DNA of 64,000 nucleotides from Gracilariopsis chorda (lineage: Eukaryota; Rhodophyta; Florideophyceae; Gracilariales; Gracilariaceae), in NCBI GenBank assembly GCA_003194525.1, contig NBIV01000127.1, forward strand, positions 144,735-208,734. Reading direction: 5' to 3'. The position numbers and the translations under genes are program-made. Positions 9,572-19,185 of the stretch are shown piece after piece (the stretch's first letter is position 1; each line of letters starts with the position of its first letter). The notes beneath the pieces were generated by a model that was given only the letters and a program-made list of their open reading frames with translations, had not been told where the DNA came from and did no database searches.

Positions 9572-11464
9572 ATGGCCATAAATAACCGAGAGGACTCGTG
9601 CGATGCAACCGACTCATCGGAGAGCCAACGCGAACTCGCGCTTGTTCCTTACCATCCTTGTCCACGCCATCCAACGACAGCTGCGAGGAGCTCCAACCAA
9701 CCACCAGCCAACCCGTCATCGGGCCCTTCCTCTTCGCGAATCCCGCGGTATCCGAGGCGCACTCCGACTGCTCGGGTATATGTTCCCGTGCAGCCACGGT
9801 TTCGTTTGGCTCCCTTGCCACCTCCGCTCGCGACGGCTCCACCATCGGTGGCTCCGAGTGACGACATCCCCGCAGGCACGGGTCAACCAAACCAATCGTT
9901 CCTCCGCGATTGGAGCGACGCACCCGGCGCGTCGATGTCTGCCGCTTCTAGTGGGTGGCCAACGTATGGCGCCTTGCGCATCCGGACTCCGGCGAGGCAT
10001 TCCGAGTGGTTCGCTCGGGCTCCTTGGTTCGATCCCGAGGCTGTTCGGAACACTCCGCTCATCGATTCGTATGCGGTGGACGAAATCCTACGCGGTAGGC
10101 TACCCGTGAGCGTTGTCCGGTCGTGGGACTGGTTGGCGCACGTTGCGCTCTCCACGCCACTACTGTGGTGGGCGTCAAACGAAACCGAACATCGGGCGAG
10201 AAGTGAGATGGCCCGATTGGGCTATCGCCGATACCATCGGTTGGCAAACGAAGTGCCCGTTCCGTCGAGTTATGGGTTCAACGTCGCGTATTACCGTACT
10301 TACGGAGAAGCCTCCTATGGAGACCGCTTATACGGGGTGATACCAGAGTTGGACCAGTACTCTGGAAGTGTCCAGCCGTACCAGGACCTGGTTCTCTGGA
10401 CACGACCGATTCTCCGGGCTGAGTTCCGGTACCTCCGCAAGAGTTCACGCGGTGAGTTCTTCGAGATTGTCCGCTTTGAGCGAAAGCAACGTTCCCGTCG
10501 GGGGCTCCTGGTACCATACCAGCACATCGAGATCGAACGCCTCTCGTCGAGGGCCTGGAATCGATACGTTCCGCTGCCTACTTTCTGGCCTGCGGTGGAA
10601 GTCCCTCGAGGGTGCAACGTTGAGTTGCCTCCGTTTCTCTCGTACGTGTACTCACGGTTCTTGCACAATCCGCCTCGTGGTCTCTGGAGTTTCCTAGCGA
10701 CGGAGTGGACCGTCCGGGTTGCAGCCTTCCTCCTGTGGGAAGTGTGCGACAAGTACCGGGTCTGGTTCATTCCAGAGTTGCTCCGCCATTCCATTCGCGG
10801 TTTGGATCCCTCCGAGGTACTCGGTTCCGTGCGTAATGCGCGAGAAGCCACCGGGTTGGTGGACGTGATTGACCAGGTCGACTGGGACACTGTACCGGCA
10901 ACTCAAGCGTCGGAAGGGATCCGCCGTCGGTGGGATAAGTCTCCTGGACGGAGTGTCGCTGCGGGCGATTTCGTATACTTCGACCCGTGGCAATGGGAGC
11001 AGATATCCGCTAGCGAAGCGGCTGAGCGGCGCCGTGCGGAACGGATTATCCCCGATGATCATCCAAGGGGCTTCGTGTTCGTCGAGGAAGACGAGGGTGG
11101 CGAGGAATATGAGGAAACCGCTGAAGCGGGGTCACCGATGTCGGATGGCGACGGCGTGGTCGAGGAGATCGACATCACCGACAATGTCGGGGCATCCAGT
11201 GGTGCTGGTGACATTCCCTCGTGTGGGGGCGATGCTCCAGTGGCTCCTCCTTCCCCGGTGGCGGGGGGGGGTGCGAACAACAGTAGCACCAATCCGCAAG
11301 TTGCAGTAGTCCGCCAATTCCTCGCTGGAGTTGGTGTACCCGTACCAGATACGGTAACCACCCTTGCGCAGTTGCAAGCGCTCGCCTCCGAGTACTTTCG
11401 GGGAGGAGGTGGCGGTGGTAACTCTGGTGGGTACTTCTCCGGGATGGGAGGAAATCTTCCCTAA
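9572..11464 (+). CDS. Antisense ORF of Gypsy-A, 630 aa, unknown function
   Basis: This uninterrupted frame runs opposite to gag-pol and occupies the slot where some retroelements carry env. ATG 9572 is in good context (AAGATGG), 56 bp from the LTR. Visible parts: a Pro/Ser/Arg-rich, probably disordered N-terminus (1-110); a central region rich in Trp, Tyr and Arg (about 120-470) with the word VIDQVDWDTVP near 432; an acidic stretch (about 500-545); a conserved-looking AVVRQFLAGVGVPVP segment near 578; and a Gly-rich tail. No signal peptide, membrane segment or known domain was recognised. Gypsy-C has a broken homologue in the same place and orientation, which argues that this is a genuine gene rather than a chance ORF. 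Its transcript would be antisense to the element's genomic RNA. Function is unknown; nothing here identifies it as an envelope protein. Confidence 0.8.
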   Translation: MAINNREDSCDATDSSESQRELALVPYHPCPRHPTTAARSSNQPPANPSSGPSSSRIPRYPRRTPTARVYVPVQPRFRLAPLPPPLATAPPSVAPSDDIPAGTGQPNQSFLRDWSDAPGASMSAASSGWPTYGALRIRTPARHSEWFARAPWFDPEAVRNTPLIDSYAVDEILRGRLPVSVVRSWDWLAHVALSTPLLWWASNETEHRARSEMARLGYRRYHRLANEVPVPSSYGFNVAYYRTYGEASYGDRLYGVIPELDQYSGSVQPYQDLVLWTRPILRAEFRYLRKSSRGEFFEIVRFERKQRSRRGLLVPYQHIEIERLSSRAWNRYVPLPTFWPAVEVPRGCNVELPPFLSYVYSRFLHNPPRGLWSFLATEWTVRVAAFLLWEVCDKYRVWFIPELLRHSIRGLDPSEVLGSVRNAREATGLVDVIDQVDWDTVPATQASEGIRRRWDKSPGRSVAAGDFVYFDPWQWEQISASEAAERRRAERIIPDDHPRGFVFVEEDEGGEEYEETAEAGSPMSDGDGVVEEIDITDNVGASSGAGDIPSCGGDAPVAPPSPVAGGGANNSSTNPQVAVVRQFLAGVGVPVPDTVTTLAQLQALASEYFRGGGGGGNSGGYFSGMGGNLP

Positions 11465-11693
11465 CATGGGGTTTAGACTCGTGTGGTAGTCCCATGATAG
11501 AGTGGGTGCCACCTGTGAATAGGTGGTAAACTTCTCCGGCAGCCGCCGGCTTGGCATGCTTCGTCTTCTCTTCCTTCCTTCTTCTTCTTCACTCCGCCAC
11601 GGGGCGGGCTTTCCGCAATAAGCGGTATGTTTCTCCACAATTAGCGGGTTGCGCTCAATAATGTGGGTGTTACTCCACAGAAGGTCTGGGTGG

Positions 11694-12947
11694 TCAACCC
11701 ACTTGGGCATTGTCCAGCGTAGCTGGTATCGGAGTCCGCGTCCTGCGGTGGTATTGCAAGACCTTCGAGCGTAGAAGGTGCTCGATCGGTTCGGGTGTAT
11801 CTTCGTTTGGAGGGTATCCGTACCAACGGACTCGGTAGACCAATTCCACATTGGAATCGTAACCATGGCTCACGATGGTCTCAATGACAAACTCTTTGTC
11901 GTGTACTTCCCGCTGTATGGGTGGTACGCGGCTTTCCTCGGCGGAGGGCTCCATTCCGCTGTAACTGCGGTCGGCTGTGACTGTCTTCTCCCGCTTCGGC
12001 GGTAGCGCGTCCTGTACTCCAGGTGGTTTCCGTGAGCCAGGCCACAGTGCCTTGGAGGCGGTTGTAGTGCGCTTCCTTGGTGCTACGTCCGGATTCTTCG
12101 GGTCCTCCCCCTCAGAGTGGTTTTCCTGGGGCTTCCAGTCGTCCCGTACTGCGAGTTTCCTCGGCTTCGAGGGGTGTTTCCGTGTTGACGGAGGAGCTTC
12201 CGCGTCGCGCGCGCTCAGCGTGCGGTGCACGGTCACGTGCCGTGGCGGCGGTTGGCCGTTGGGCACGGGCGGTTCACTGTCAAGCTCCACGTCGCCGTGG
12301 GACGGGCCGTTAATTTCGGAATTTCCAATTTCAAACGGCGGCCGTTTTGCGACGGGGCCACGCGTTGCACTTGTGAGTTCTAGCTCCTGTGGAGGCGGTT
12401 CCCCTACGGGGGGTGACACTTGGCGCTCTGTTGGCGCGTCCAGGTGACTTGGTGAATCTCCACTCTCCGTGGCGCGTGTGCGCGCTCCGTTATCACGGCT
12501 CCCGTTTGTCTTCTCGACGGTGTCGTGAGCGACTTCATCAGACAATCCCAGATCTGGGTCAGCAGTCACCGAGCGTTCTCGGGTGTTCTGCCCTTCTCTT
12601 GCCGCGATCGCGGGGGTTCTCTTGAATTCCTTCCGCGTTTGCGGTACGTCTCCCGCCTGTGCGGGCTTCCTGCTAACATCCTTCTACTCTGTTTCCGCCG
12701 TTTGTGGTTGTACTCCCCGCGATGGGGTAACCGGCGAATCCGTTTGCGATGGCGAGAAACTGGAAGGTGTAGCTGTCCCCTCCCTCTCCTTTGCTGGAGC
12801 GACGGGGTCAGAGGTAAGAATCCCCGTGAGCGGGGCGATGCGTGTGTGGATGTGGGACGGTGCCGTGGGTGCCGGGTGAGGTTCCGACGCGGTCGGCAAG
12901 TCAGCAAGGCCACGTTCCGGGTGGGGTAGAACAGTAGGGCGGGTAGT
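11694..12947 (-). pseudogene. C-terminal linker and chromodomain of Gypsy-A pol
   Basis: This is the same minus-strand frame as the end of integrase (12948-13385), after a TAA at 12948-12950 and another stop at 12684-12686. It encodes a long Pro/Ser/charged linker and ends in a chromodomain (about 11745-11900) with EFVIETIVSHG and YRVRWYGYP, the aromatic-rich core typical of chromoviruses. In that lineage the domain guides integration toward marked chromatin. The stops mean it would not be made as part of the pol polyprotein in this copy. It ends 230 bp from the convergent antisense ORF. Confidence 0.75.
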
Positions 12948-13624
12948 TTACTCATCCGCGGTGGGGGTTTCCGTGTCGACGGGTGTGTCCTGTGCCGGAA
13001 GTTCCCGGGTAGCGGCGTTGGCTGGCCTCGGCGCGAGGACGACGCGGTCACGAGAGATACGTTCGTACTGTCCCTTGATATCAAGGACAACCGTCGTGTC
13101 GGTAGTAGAAACAACCCTATATGGGCCCTCCGCGATCGGAGACAGCTTATGACGCTTCTCCTTTTCGGGGTTGTAATATTCCTTGCGGAGAAATACATAA
13201 GAGTTCACCCCGAACTTCGGGGTCCTGTCCACTCGGGCATCGAAATTCCGCTTATAAGCGGCTTGCGCTTTAGACATCGCATTCCGTACAACGTGTAAGA
13301 TCTTGGTTGACCAAGCTTTCCAAGCGTCCCTGTGGTACCGTGGTGACGGAAACTTGTCCAACGTAGCTTGGGGTTCGATTGCCACCGGTGGTGGGGTACG
13401 TGAGAGTACCAGCTCAAATGGAGCAATTCCGGTGACTCGGTGAACCTGCGTATTGTAGGCGTAGGTTACCGCGTCGGTGTAAAGATCCCAATCAGTGGGG
13501 TGTTCTGCAACGAACGTTCTGGGGCGTTCAGCATTGTGCGGTTGAAACGCTCCACCTGCCCGTTAGCTTGCGGGTGGTAGGTGGTGGTAAACCAGTTCTT
13601 GATGTCAAGAATGCGACATACGTC
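12948..13624 (-). pseudogene. Gypsy-A integrase, C-terminal part, frameshifted
   Basis: The integrase frame breaks next to the catalytic region. Just below 13625 the reading continues in another frame with RILDIKNWFTTTYHP and GQVERFNR, which holds the third catalytic acidic residue. It shifts again near 13540 and then runs openly from 13385 to a TAA at 12948 through the C-terminal integrase region (SYVFLRKEYYNPEKEKRHKL). Homologous sequence in Gypsy-B (62489-63106) confirms the alignment. At least two frameshifts and one stop are needed to explain it. Confidence 0.8.
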
Positions 13625-16600
13625 CTAGAAAAACTTCGCTGAGAACTGCGATCCATTATCCGATAACAAATCAATCGGTGGTCCATAGGTGAAAACCCAA
13701 TGGTTAACAAAAGCCTTCGCGACGAAGGTAGCTGAAACCTTTGGCAAGGGGACCGTACGCACAAGTTTAGAGAAGCGGTCAGTAATTACCAGCAAGTAGC
13801 GGTTGGCCCGAGGTGTTCGGACGAATTCGCCCAAGATATCGATTGCGACAAATTCAAGGGGAGCCCTTGCGGGGAATAGGACCAACTTCTTGGAGTGCTT
13901 GCGCAACTTGATGCGGTTCTTCGCACATGCCGAGCAACCTCGGATGGTAGCATATGCCTCAACAGCCATAGCTGGCCAGTAGAAATCCTTGCGTAAGGTG
14001 TAGTACAGCTTTCTCCCGCCTGGGTGAGCGGATAACTTCGCATAATGCGAGAGATTCAGAACTCGAGACTGCAGGGAGTGAGGTACCACGATCTGTGGGC
14101 GATCTCCGACAGTTCGGACGAGGTAGCCTTGGTCATTCGTGACCAAGGGTAAGGTAGCTCCTCCGTTTAGGCGGGCGCGAATCTGCGTGCACAGCGGGTC
14201 TGAGTGCTGTTCCCGGACCACTTCTTCCGGAGTAATCGGTACAAAAGAACCGGGTACGGGCTCCGCAGATGATGCGGCCAGAATGGCATCGAAGATGTCG
14301 TACTCTTCCGGGTCTGAGTCGGTGTCATCCTCTTCGTCTCCCGAAAGGAAACAAGGTATCTCCAGGTCATCCACTGGTTCAGCTTCTGCGGCTGTTGGCA
14401 AGCGGGAAAGTGCGTTGGCCTGAGCGTTCAGGATACCCTTCTTGTACCGGACTTCGAAGTCAAACTCTGATAGCCGGAGTCTCCACCGCATCAAGCGGCC
14501 AGATGGCTCCGAAATGGAGAGGAGCCAACGCAAGGCCGAGTGATCGGTGTGCACAGTGAAATGGTTTCCCATAAGGTATGGGCGAAGGGTTTGTAGGGCC
14601 CAAACTACAGCCAGACATTCCTTCTCGGGCACCGAGTAATTCCTCTCGTGAACGTTGAGGCTCCGTGACCAATAACCGATTGGTAAGCGCTCTCCACTCT
14701 CTGTGGTCTGGAACAATGTGCATCCAATCTGGACGTTGCTTGCGTCCGTGTCCACGGAATACGGTAAACCGAGTGTCGGTAGTGACAGTATCGGTGGCGA
14801 CGTCACCGCATCCACGAGGGATGAAAAAGCCTTTGCTTTAAAGTCATCAAATGGTTCCAGGATGACTGGTTGTCCTTTCCGGAGAAGTGCGTTGAGAGGG
14901 GCTGCAATATCCGCGAAATGCGGGATGAAACGACGGTAGACGTTGCACAAACCGAGAAATGATCGGAGTTCCGTTTGCGTTGTCGGGTGCTTGGCCTGCT
15001 TGAGGGATTTGACTCGCACCTCGTCAACCGACAACCGTCCCGGACGGATAACATGGCCGAGATATTTCACGGTGTCTGTGAGGAACTCGCACTTCTTAAG
15101 TTTGAGGGTTATGCCTCCGTCACGTAGGACTCGCATTACATCCCTGACATGGCCCAGGTGCTCATCCAGGTTACTGGAGAAAATGATGATGTCATCCAGG
15201 AACACCAGGCAAGTCTTCCACTTGAAGCGGGCTAACAAGATGTCCACCGCTCGTTGGAAAGTAGCGGGTGCGTTCGTGAGGCCAAATGGCATCCGTTTGA
15301 AACGGTAGAGGCCCTGATGGCAAACAAAAGCCGTTTTGTCACGGTCTTCCTCCCTGACTGGGACCTGCCAATACCCCCAATTCGCATCAAGGGTTGTGAA
15401 CACTTTCGCACTTCCAAGCGAGTCAATACATTCGTCCATACGCGGGATGGGATACACGTCTTTGACCGTAGCCGCATTGAGTTTGCGGTAATCAATGCAA
15501 AACCGCCAGGACCCATCAGCTTTGGGAGCAAGAACTACCGGCGAAGCCCAAGGGGATTGAGCCGGCTCGATTACGCCTGCGCGTAGCATCTTCTCAACTT
15601 GAGATTTTTCTTCTTCCCGAGCTGTCGGACCTGCCCTGTAAGGGTTTTGTGAGATCGGCCGGGTATCCGGAAGTAAGTCAATCCGATGTTCGGTGATCCC
15701 GATTTTCCCCAGAGAACCGTCCCACATAGACGTGAATTCACGTAACATATCCCGTAACTGATCACGGTGAGACTCTGGGACGTGGCTGAAGTCCAGAGAC
15801 TCGAGCTCCTCAACAGGATCCTTCTTCTCTTTTCCGGGTGATTCCGGTTCTTCTCCCGACGAGGTCGGTGCCTCCGCTTCCGAGTTCTTCGGCGATTCAG
15901 TATTTTCCGAGTCTGTCGGCTTGGTGACAACCGAGTTCGCTTCGGTTTCCTTCTCCTCCCCCTCCTTAGGTTCAGCGATCCCAAGAACTTCGGCAGCCAA
16001 TACCTTCGTAGGTATGATTGCCACTGGATGTGGAAGTACAGAGCCAATGACTTGGTTCTTGACCAACCACTGTTGGGTAGGGCTAAAATTGGCCACTAAC
16101 ACCTTAAAAGGCTTCTCGGGTTCTACGAGTACGATTCCGTTCGCTAAGGCGAGATGCTTTGCCTCATATAACGAGGGTAACGGCTGGACCGTTTGCATGC
16201 CGTGTGTGGCGGATGAAACAGTAACCCAGGTTTGCGATTCCGGAGGAATGCAAATAGACCGAGCCACTCGGAGCTTCGTGGAGGGGCGATCCTTTTCCAA
16301 CGGTTGTTGGGCGACCGGCAGGGGAACCTGCTTTTTGAGCGCCCTCCGGAGCGGCTTCCGAACAATCGGCAGTGTCGTCCCGTCTATGAACTCGACGGTT
16401 TTGCAGCGTGGTCGAATGGCTTCGACGAAGCGATCGCAAAAGTCGGCTCCGAGGATTATCGGTGCAGCCAGTTGTTTGCAGACGACAAACTGCAACTGGG
16501 CAACGCAGCGACCCAGCCTCACAACGAGGTCGATTGTTCCCACGATTGAAAGGGGGTTGTTGTTCGCGTCAGCGATATCCATCGGCGCTGCCGAGCGAAT

Positions 16601-16936
16601 CTGAGCCCGTAACTGCGGGGGTAGAAGAGACTGAACCAAAAAATTGGGACCAGCACCCGTGTCGAGGACGGACAACTGTCGGACCATATATTGATTTGAA
16701 ATACCCAGGTCGGCGTAAACTTTATAGTTTCGTTTCGCCATGACCAGGACTCTTTCCGGAATACGGAGATTTTTCGACCGTACCCACGGGCGACGGAGAA
16801 CAGCTAAGTGTTCCGAGTCCACGTCTGTTGTGGCCATTTTCCGTGTGAGGATTTTGACCTGGGAGCGAGGCTTCGCAGCCTCCAGTGCCTCCGACCTCGA
16901 CGTCGAGGGCGCCTCTCCTGGAGTGGAGACTCCCAT
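13625..16936 (-). CDS. pol: Gypsy-A pol: protease, reverse transcriptase, RNase H, integrase (truncated)
   Basis: This 1,103-aa frame starts at ATG 16936, 2 nt after the gag stop and in the -1 frame relative to gag. Domains in order: aspartic protease with LDTGAGPNF (residues 91-99); reverse transcriptase with WRFCIDYRKLN, TTLDANWGYWQVP, MPFGLTNAPATF and the catalytic FLDD (579-582); RNase H starting YSVDTDAS (726); integrase zinc motif with His964, His971, Cys1001 and Cys1004; first catalytic Asp in AIDILG (1033) and second in SDNG (1093). The frame is lost at 13625, before the third integrase acid. The RNase H end reads ANALSRL where gypsy elements normally have ADALSR. The enzymes copy element RNA into DNA and integrate it. 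The missing integrase end makes this copy defective on its own. Confidence 0.93.
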   Translation of the reverse strand: MGVSTPGEAPSTSRSEALEAAKPRSQVKILTRKMATTDVDSEHLAVLRRPWVRSKNLRIPERVLVMAKRNYKVYADLGISNQYMVRQLSVLDTGAGPNFLVQSLLPPQLRAQIRSAAPMDIADANNNPLSIVGTIDLVVRLGRCVAQLQFVVCKQLAAPIILGADFCDRFVEAIRPRCKTVEFIDGTTLPIVRKPLRRALKKQVPLPVAQQPLEKDRPSTKLRVARSICIPPESQTWVTVSSATHGMQTVQPLPSLYEAKHLALANGIVLVEPEKPFKVLVANFSPTQQWLVKNQVIGSVLPHPVAIIPTKVLAAEVLGIAEPKEGEEKETEANSVVTKPTDSENTESPKNSEAEAPTSSGEEPESPGKEKKDPVEELESLDFSHVPESHRDQLRDMLREFTSMWDGSLGKIGITEHRIDLLPDTRPISQNPYRAGPTAREEEKSQVEKMLRAGVIEPAQSPWASPVVLAPKADGSWRFCIDYRKLNAATVKDVYPIPRMDECIDSLGSAKVFTTLDANWGYWQVPVREEDRDKTAFVCHQGLYRFKRMPFGLTNAPATFQRAVDILLARFKWKTCLVFLDDIIIFSSNLDEHLGHVRDVMRVLRDGGITLKLKKCEFLTDTVKYLGHVIRPGRLSVDEVRVKSLKQAKHPTTQTELRSFLGLCNVYRRFIPHFADIAAPLNALLRKGQPVILEPFDDFKAKAFSSLVDAVTSPPILSLPTLGLPYSVDTDASNVQIGCTLFQTTESGERLPIGYWSRSLNVHERNYSVPEKECLAVVWALQTLRPYLMGNHFTVHTDHSALRWLLSISEPSGRLMRWRLRLSEFDFEVRYKKGILNAQANALSRLPTAAEAEPVDDLEIPCFLSGDEEDDTDSDPEEYDIFDAILAASSAEPVPGSFVPITPEEVVREQHSDPLCTQIRARLNGGATLPLVTNDQGYLVRTVGDRPQIVVPHSLQSRVLNLSHYAKLSAHPGGRKLYYTLRKDFYWPAMAVEAYATIRGCSACAKNRIKLRKHSKKLVLFPARAPLEFVAIDILGEFVRTPRANRYLLVITDRFSKLVRTVPLPKVSATFVAKAFVNHWVFTYGPPIDLLSDNGSQFSAKFF

Positions 16937-16938
16937 AC

Positions 16939-18969
16939 TCAGTTTTTCTGAGCTTCACTGCTACCTTGCGGGTTCGCAGAACCAGCGACAGCTGCAGTGC
17001 TTCCACCTTGAGGAGGTTGGGTTCCCGCGTCCTGGGACTGGAAGTCCGCTATATTGCGGGGGAAGACCGACCTCGCGCGCAAGTAAGCTGAGGCGGGTAC
17101 CCTCTCCTTTTCGGCAGGGGTCAAGGCTTCGTAGTTTACGATCACCTTTGCCATATCCTTCATAGGAAGGTAGCAGTTGGTGGACACATGTCCCGGTTTG
17201 TAACACAGATGGCAGATGATGTGTCGGAGTTGATCCGCTATATGCGGTCGGCGGTCCGATCGTGGAGGATAGGGGTCTTTCCAACCTGGTCGTTGGGTTC
17301 GTGTTCCACTGGAGTACGGCACCGTCAAGGCCGGAACATGATTTCCAGCATACATTGCGGGGTCTACGTCCCCAGTAGAGGGTTCCGTTGTCGACGGTAG
17401 CTCCGTTGTCGGCACTGACGAGTCGCTTTGCAGCAGATGCATGTTGTCGTACATCCCGTGATCCGTTCCTCTCGTCAGAGGCGGTGACGGTACCTGTCTT
17501 GCCTCCAGGGGGAGGACTTTGCCCGACCAGTGCTTCGTTCCCTTACGAGCTCGGAGTGCATCGCCCTCGGCTTGGGCGAACTGCACTAGTTCCAAGTAGG
17601 TGACTCTCCGTCGATCCTTGCGGTGACGGGCAACCAGTGTCCTAATCGTAGGGTCGAGCCCATCCACAAACATGGTACACCTCTCCTGCGCGGAGTACAC
17701 GTTACCACAACGGTGGAATGCCTTGTTCAACCGCGTGGAGTAAGCTGTTTCAGACTCCTCCGACTTCTGTCGGGTATCCCGCAAAGCGATGATAGCGGCT
17801 TGAATAGCATTCCCTGTTGCGTAAGACCTCAGGAGATACTGCACGGCTTCTGGCCAGCAGGTAACTTCTCCTTCGGAGGCTCTCGAGGACCCACGAACCG
17901 AGTTGAACTGGTCCCCCGCCATTCCCCTCAGAAAGTAAGGTAAGGCAATATAGCCCTGAGCCTCGCTCATCCCGAGTATATCGGCTTCCGCAACAAAGCG
18001 GGCAAGGAAATCCAAGATAAGGATTGGGTCCTCTCCTGTGAACTGTTTGCGGAGCGTGAGCTCCAACCGTTTGATGCAATCCTTCACACGGCCAGTTCCT
18101 CGAGGGGTTCTCTCCATGCTAGAGTCCTCCAACCGATAGTATCGGTACGACAGTAGTTTCCGATACAAAAGATTCGTCGGCTTCAACTCCTTGAGTCCAA
18201 GGTGCTTCCGTCCTTTCTCACGGGTACGCACGGCGCCATGCGTGGCTTCCGTGTACTTCGACCGCGATGCGCGGGAACGGTGGTTCGGCTCAGCATCGGA
18301 TGAAGAGGAGGAAGAGCCGTGACTGCGGACGTCGGACTCGGAAGATGACGAAGATGACAAACCTTCTTCCATCTTGACCTTCTTCCGCCTGTGGCGGTCC
18401 GTCGCGCGGTGCGACTTCCGAGATCCCTCGGAAACTGGGGCACCCGGTGGTACTGCATCATGAATGATGGTTTGCTCCAGCGTTTCCAAACGGGCTGCCA
18501 GGCGATTAAGACGTTGGGCCACCTCTTGCAAGAGGGTACCCGAAACCTTTCGGCCTTCCATAACCGTGTTAACGTCGGCTCGTAAAACACGGACGTCGTT
18601 CGAAACGTCCCGAACATCGGCATCATCGAAACGAGTTCAGAGTTTCGTTATATCCTGAATCAGGTTCACCTGCGAGGACTGCAGGATCCTCACCTGTGCC
18701 TCTAATTCACGGAGGGTAAACTCGTCGGACCTCGACGACATGGCTTGAGCCGCTGCCAGAGCGAGATCAGCCGGTCCTTGAGCTTCGGGAACCTCGTTCA
18801 CGGAACGGGGTCCCCTGGAAGCCGGAACTGGGTCATCATTTCCCGGCATGGTCAGGGCGTCCCGCGGCAATGGCGGTAAGCTCTGAGGCAAACCGGTAGA
18901 ACCGGGAGGGCCGGATGAACCGGGCACGGAACCAGTTCTGGAACGTCCTGTATTCGATGGACGGGGCAT
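16939..18969 (-). pseudogene. gag: Gypsy-A gag, full length with one in-frame stop
   Basis: One minus-strand frame runs from ATG 18969 to the TGA at 16939-16941, with a single in-frame TGA at 18637-18639. The downstream ATG at 18561 would give 540 aa. Gag forms the virus-like particle and packages RNA. The N-terminal third is Pro/Ser-rich and then coiled-coil. The capsid core contains LLSYRYYRLEDSS and PILILDFLARFVAEADI. A CCHC zinc knuckle, CHLCYKPGHVSTNC, lies near the C-terminus. Gypsy-B gag (56981-59155) aligns along the whole length, including the region on both sides of the stop, which shows that the stop is a lesion or a readthrough site and not the true start region. The last codons read CAG AAA AAC TGA, a possible slip site into pol. 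Confidence 0.88.
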
Positions 18970-19159
18970 CGCTCACCGATAGGGACCGGACCAAGTAAAT
19001 TCACCAGTTGTAGCTTCCGAAGATTCGGGCAAGTAAATGAATACCGTTAAAGCGGATGCTCCCAACCTGCTGGGAACCAGACAAACCGATTCCTCGTTCG
19101 GACAAGCAGCAACGTGATTTACACCACGTTTCACCACCCGCGACAGCGCAGGCGTAGGA

Positions 19160-19183
19160 CTCCGATTCTAAGTCAGGAGACCA
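19160..19183 (-). other. Primer-binding site of Gypsy-A
   Basis: On the minus strand, 2 nt after the 5' LTR, the sequence starts TGGTCTCCTGACTTAGAATC. The initial TGG fits the CCA end of a tRNA. Gypsy-B (56879) and Gypsy-C (43560) have closely similar sequence in the same place. I could not assign the tRNA. Confidence 0.7.
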
Positions 19184-19185
19184 CT

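Noticed and set aside
10315-10890. 191-aa minus-strand frame (sense to pol) overlapping the antisense ORF of Gypsy-A
   Set aside because: The Gypsy-C region keeps similarity in the antisense-ORF frame, not in this one, so this is taken as the shadow.
9572-11464. Interpretation of the antisense ORF as an envelope gene
   Set aside because: It is in the env slot but on the opposite strand, and shows no signal peptide, membrane span or furin-like site.
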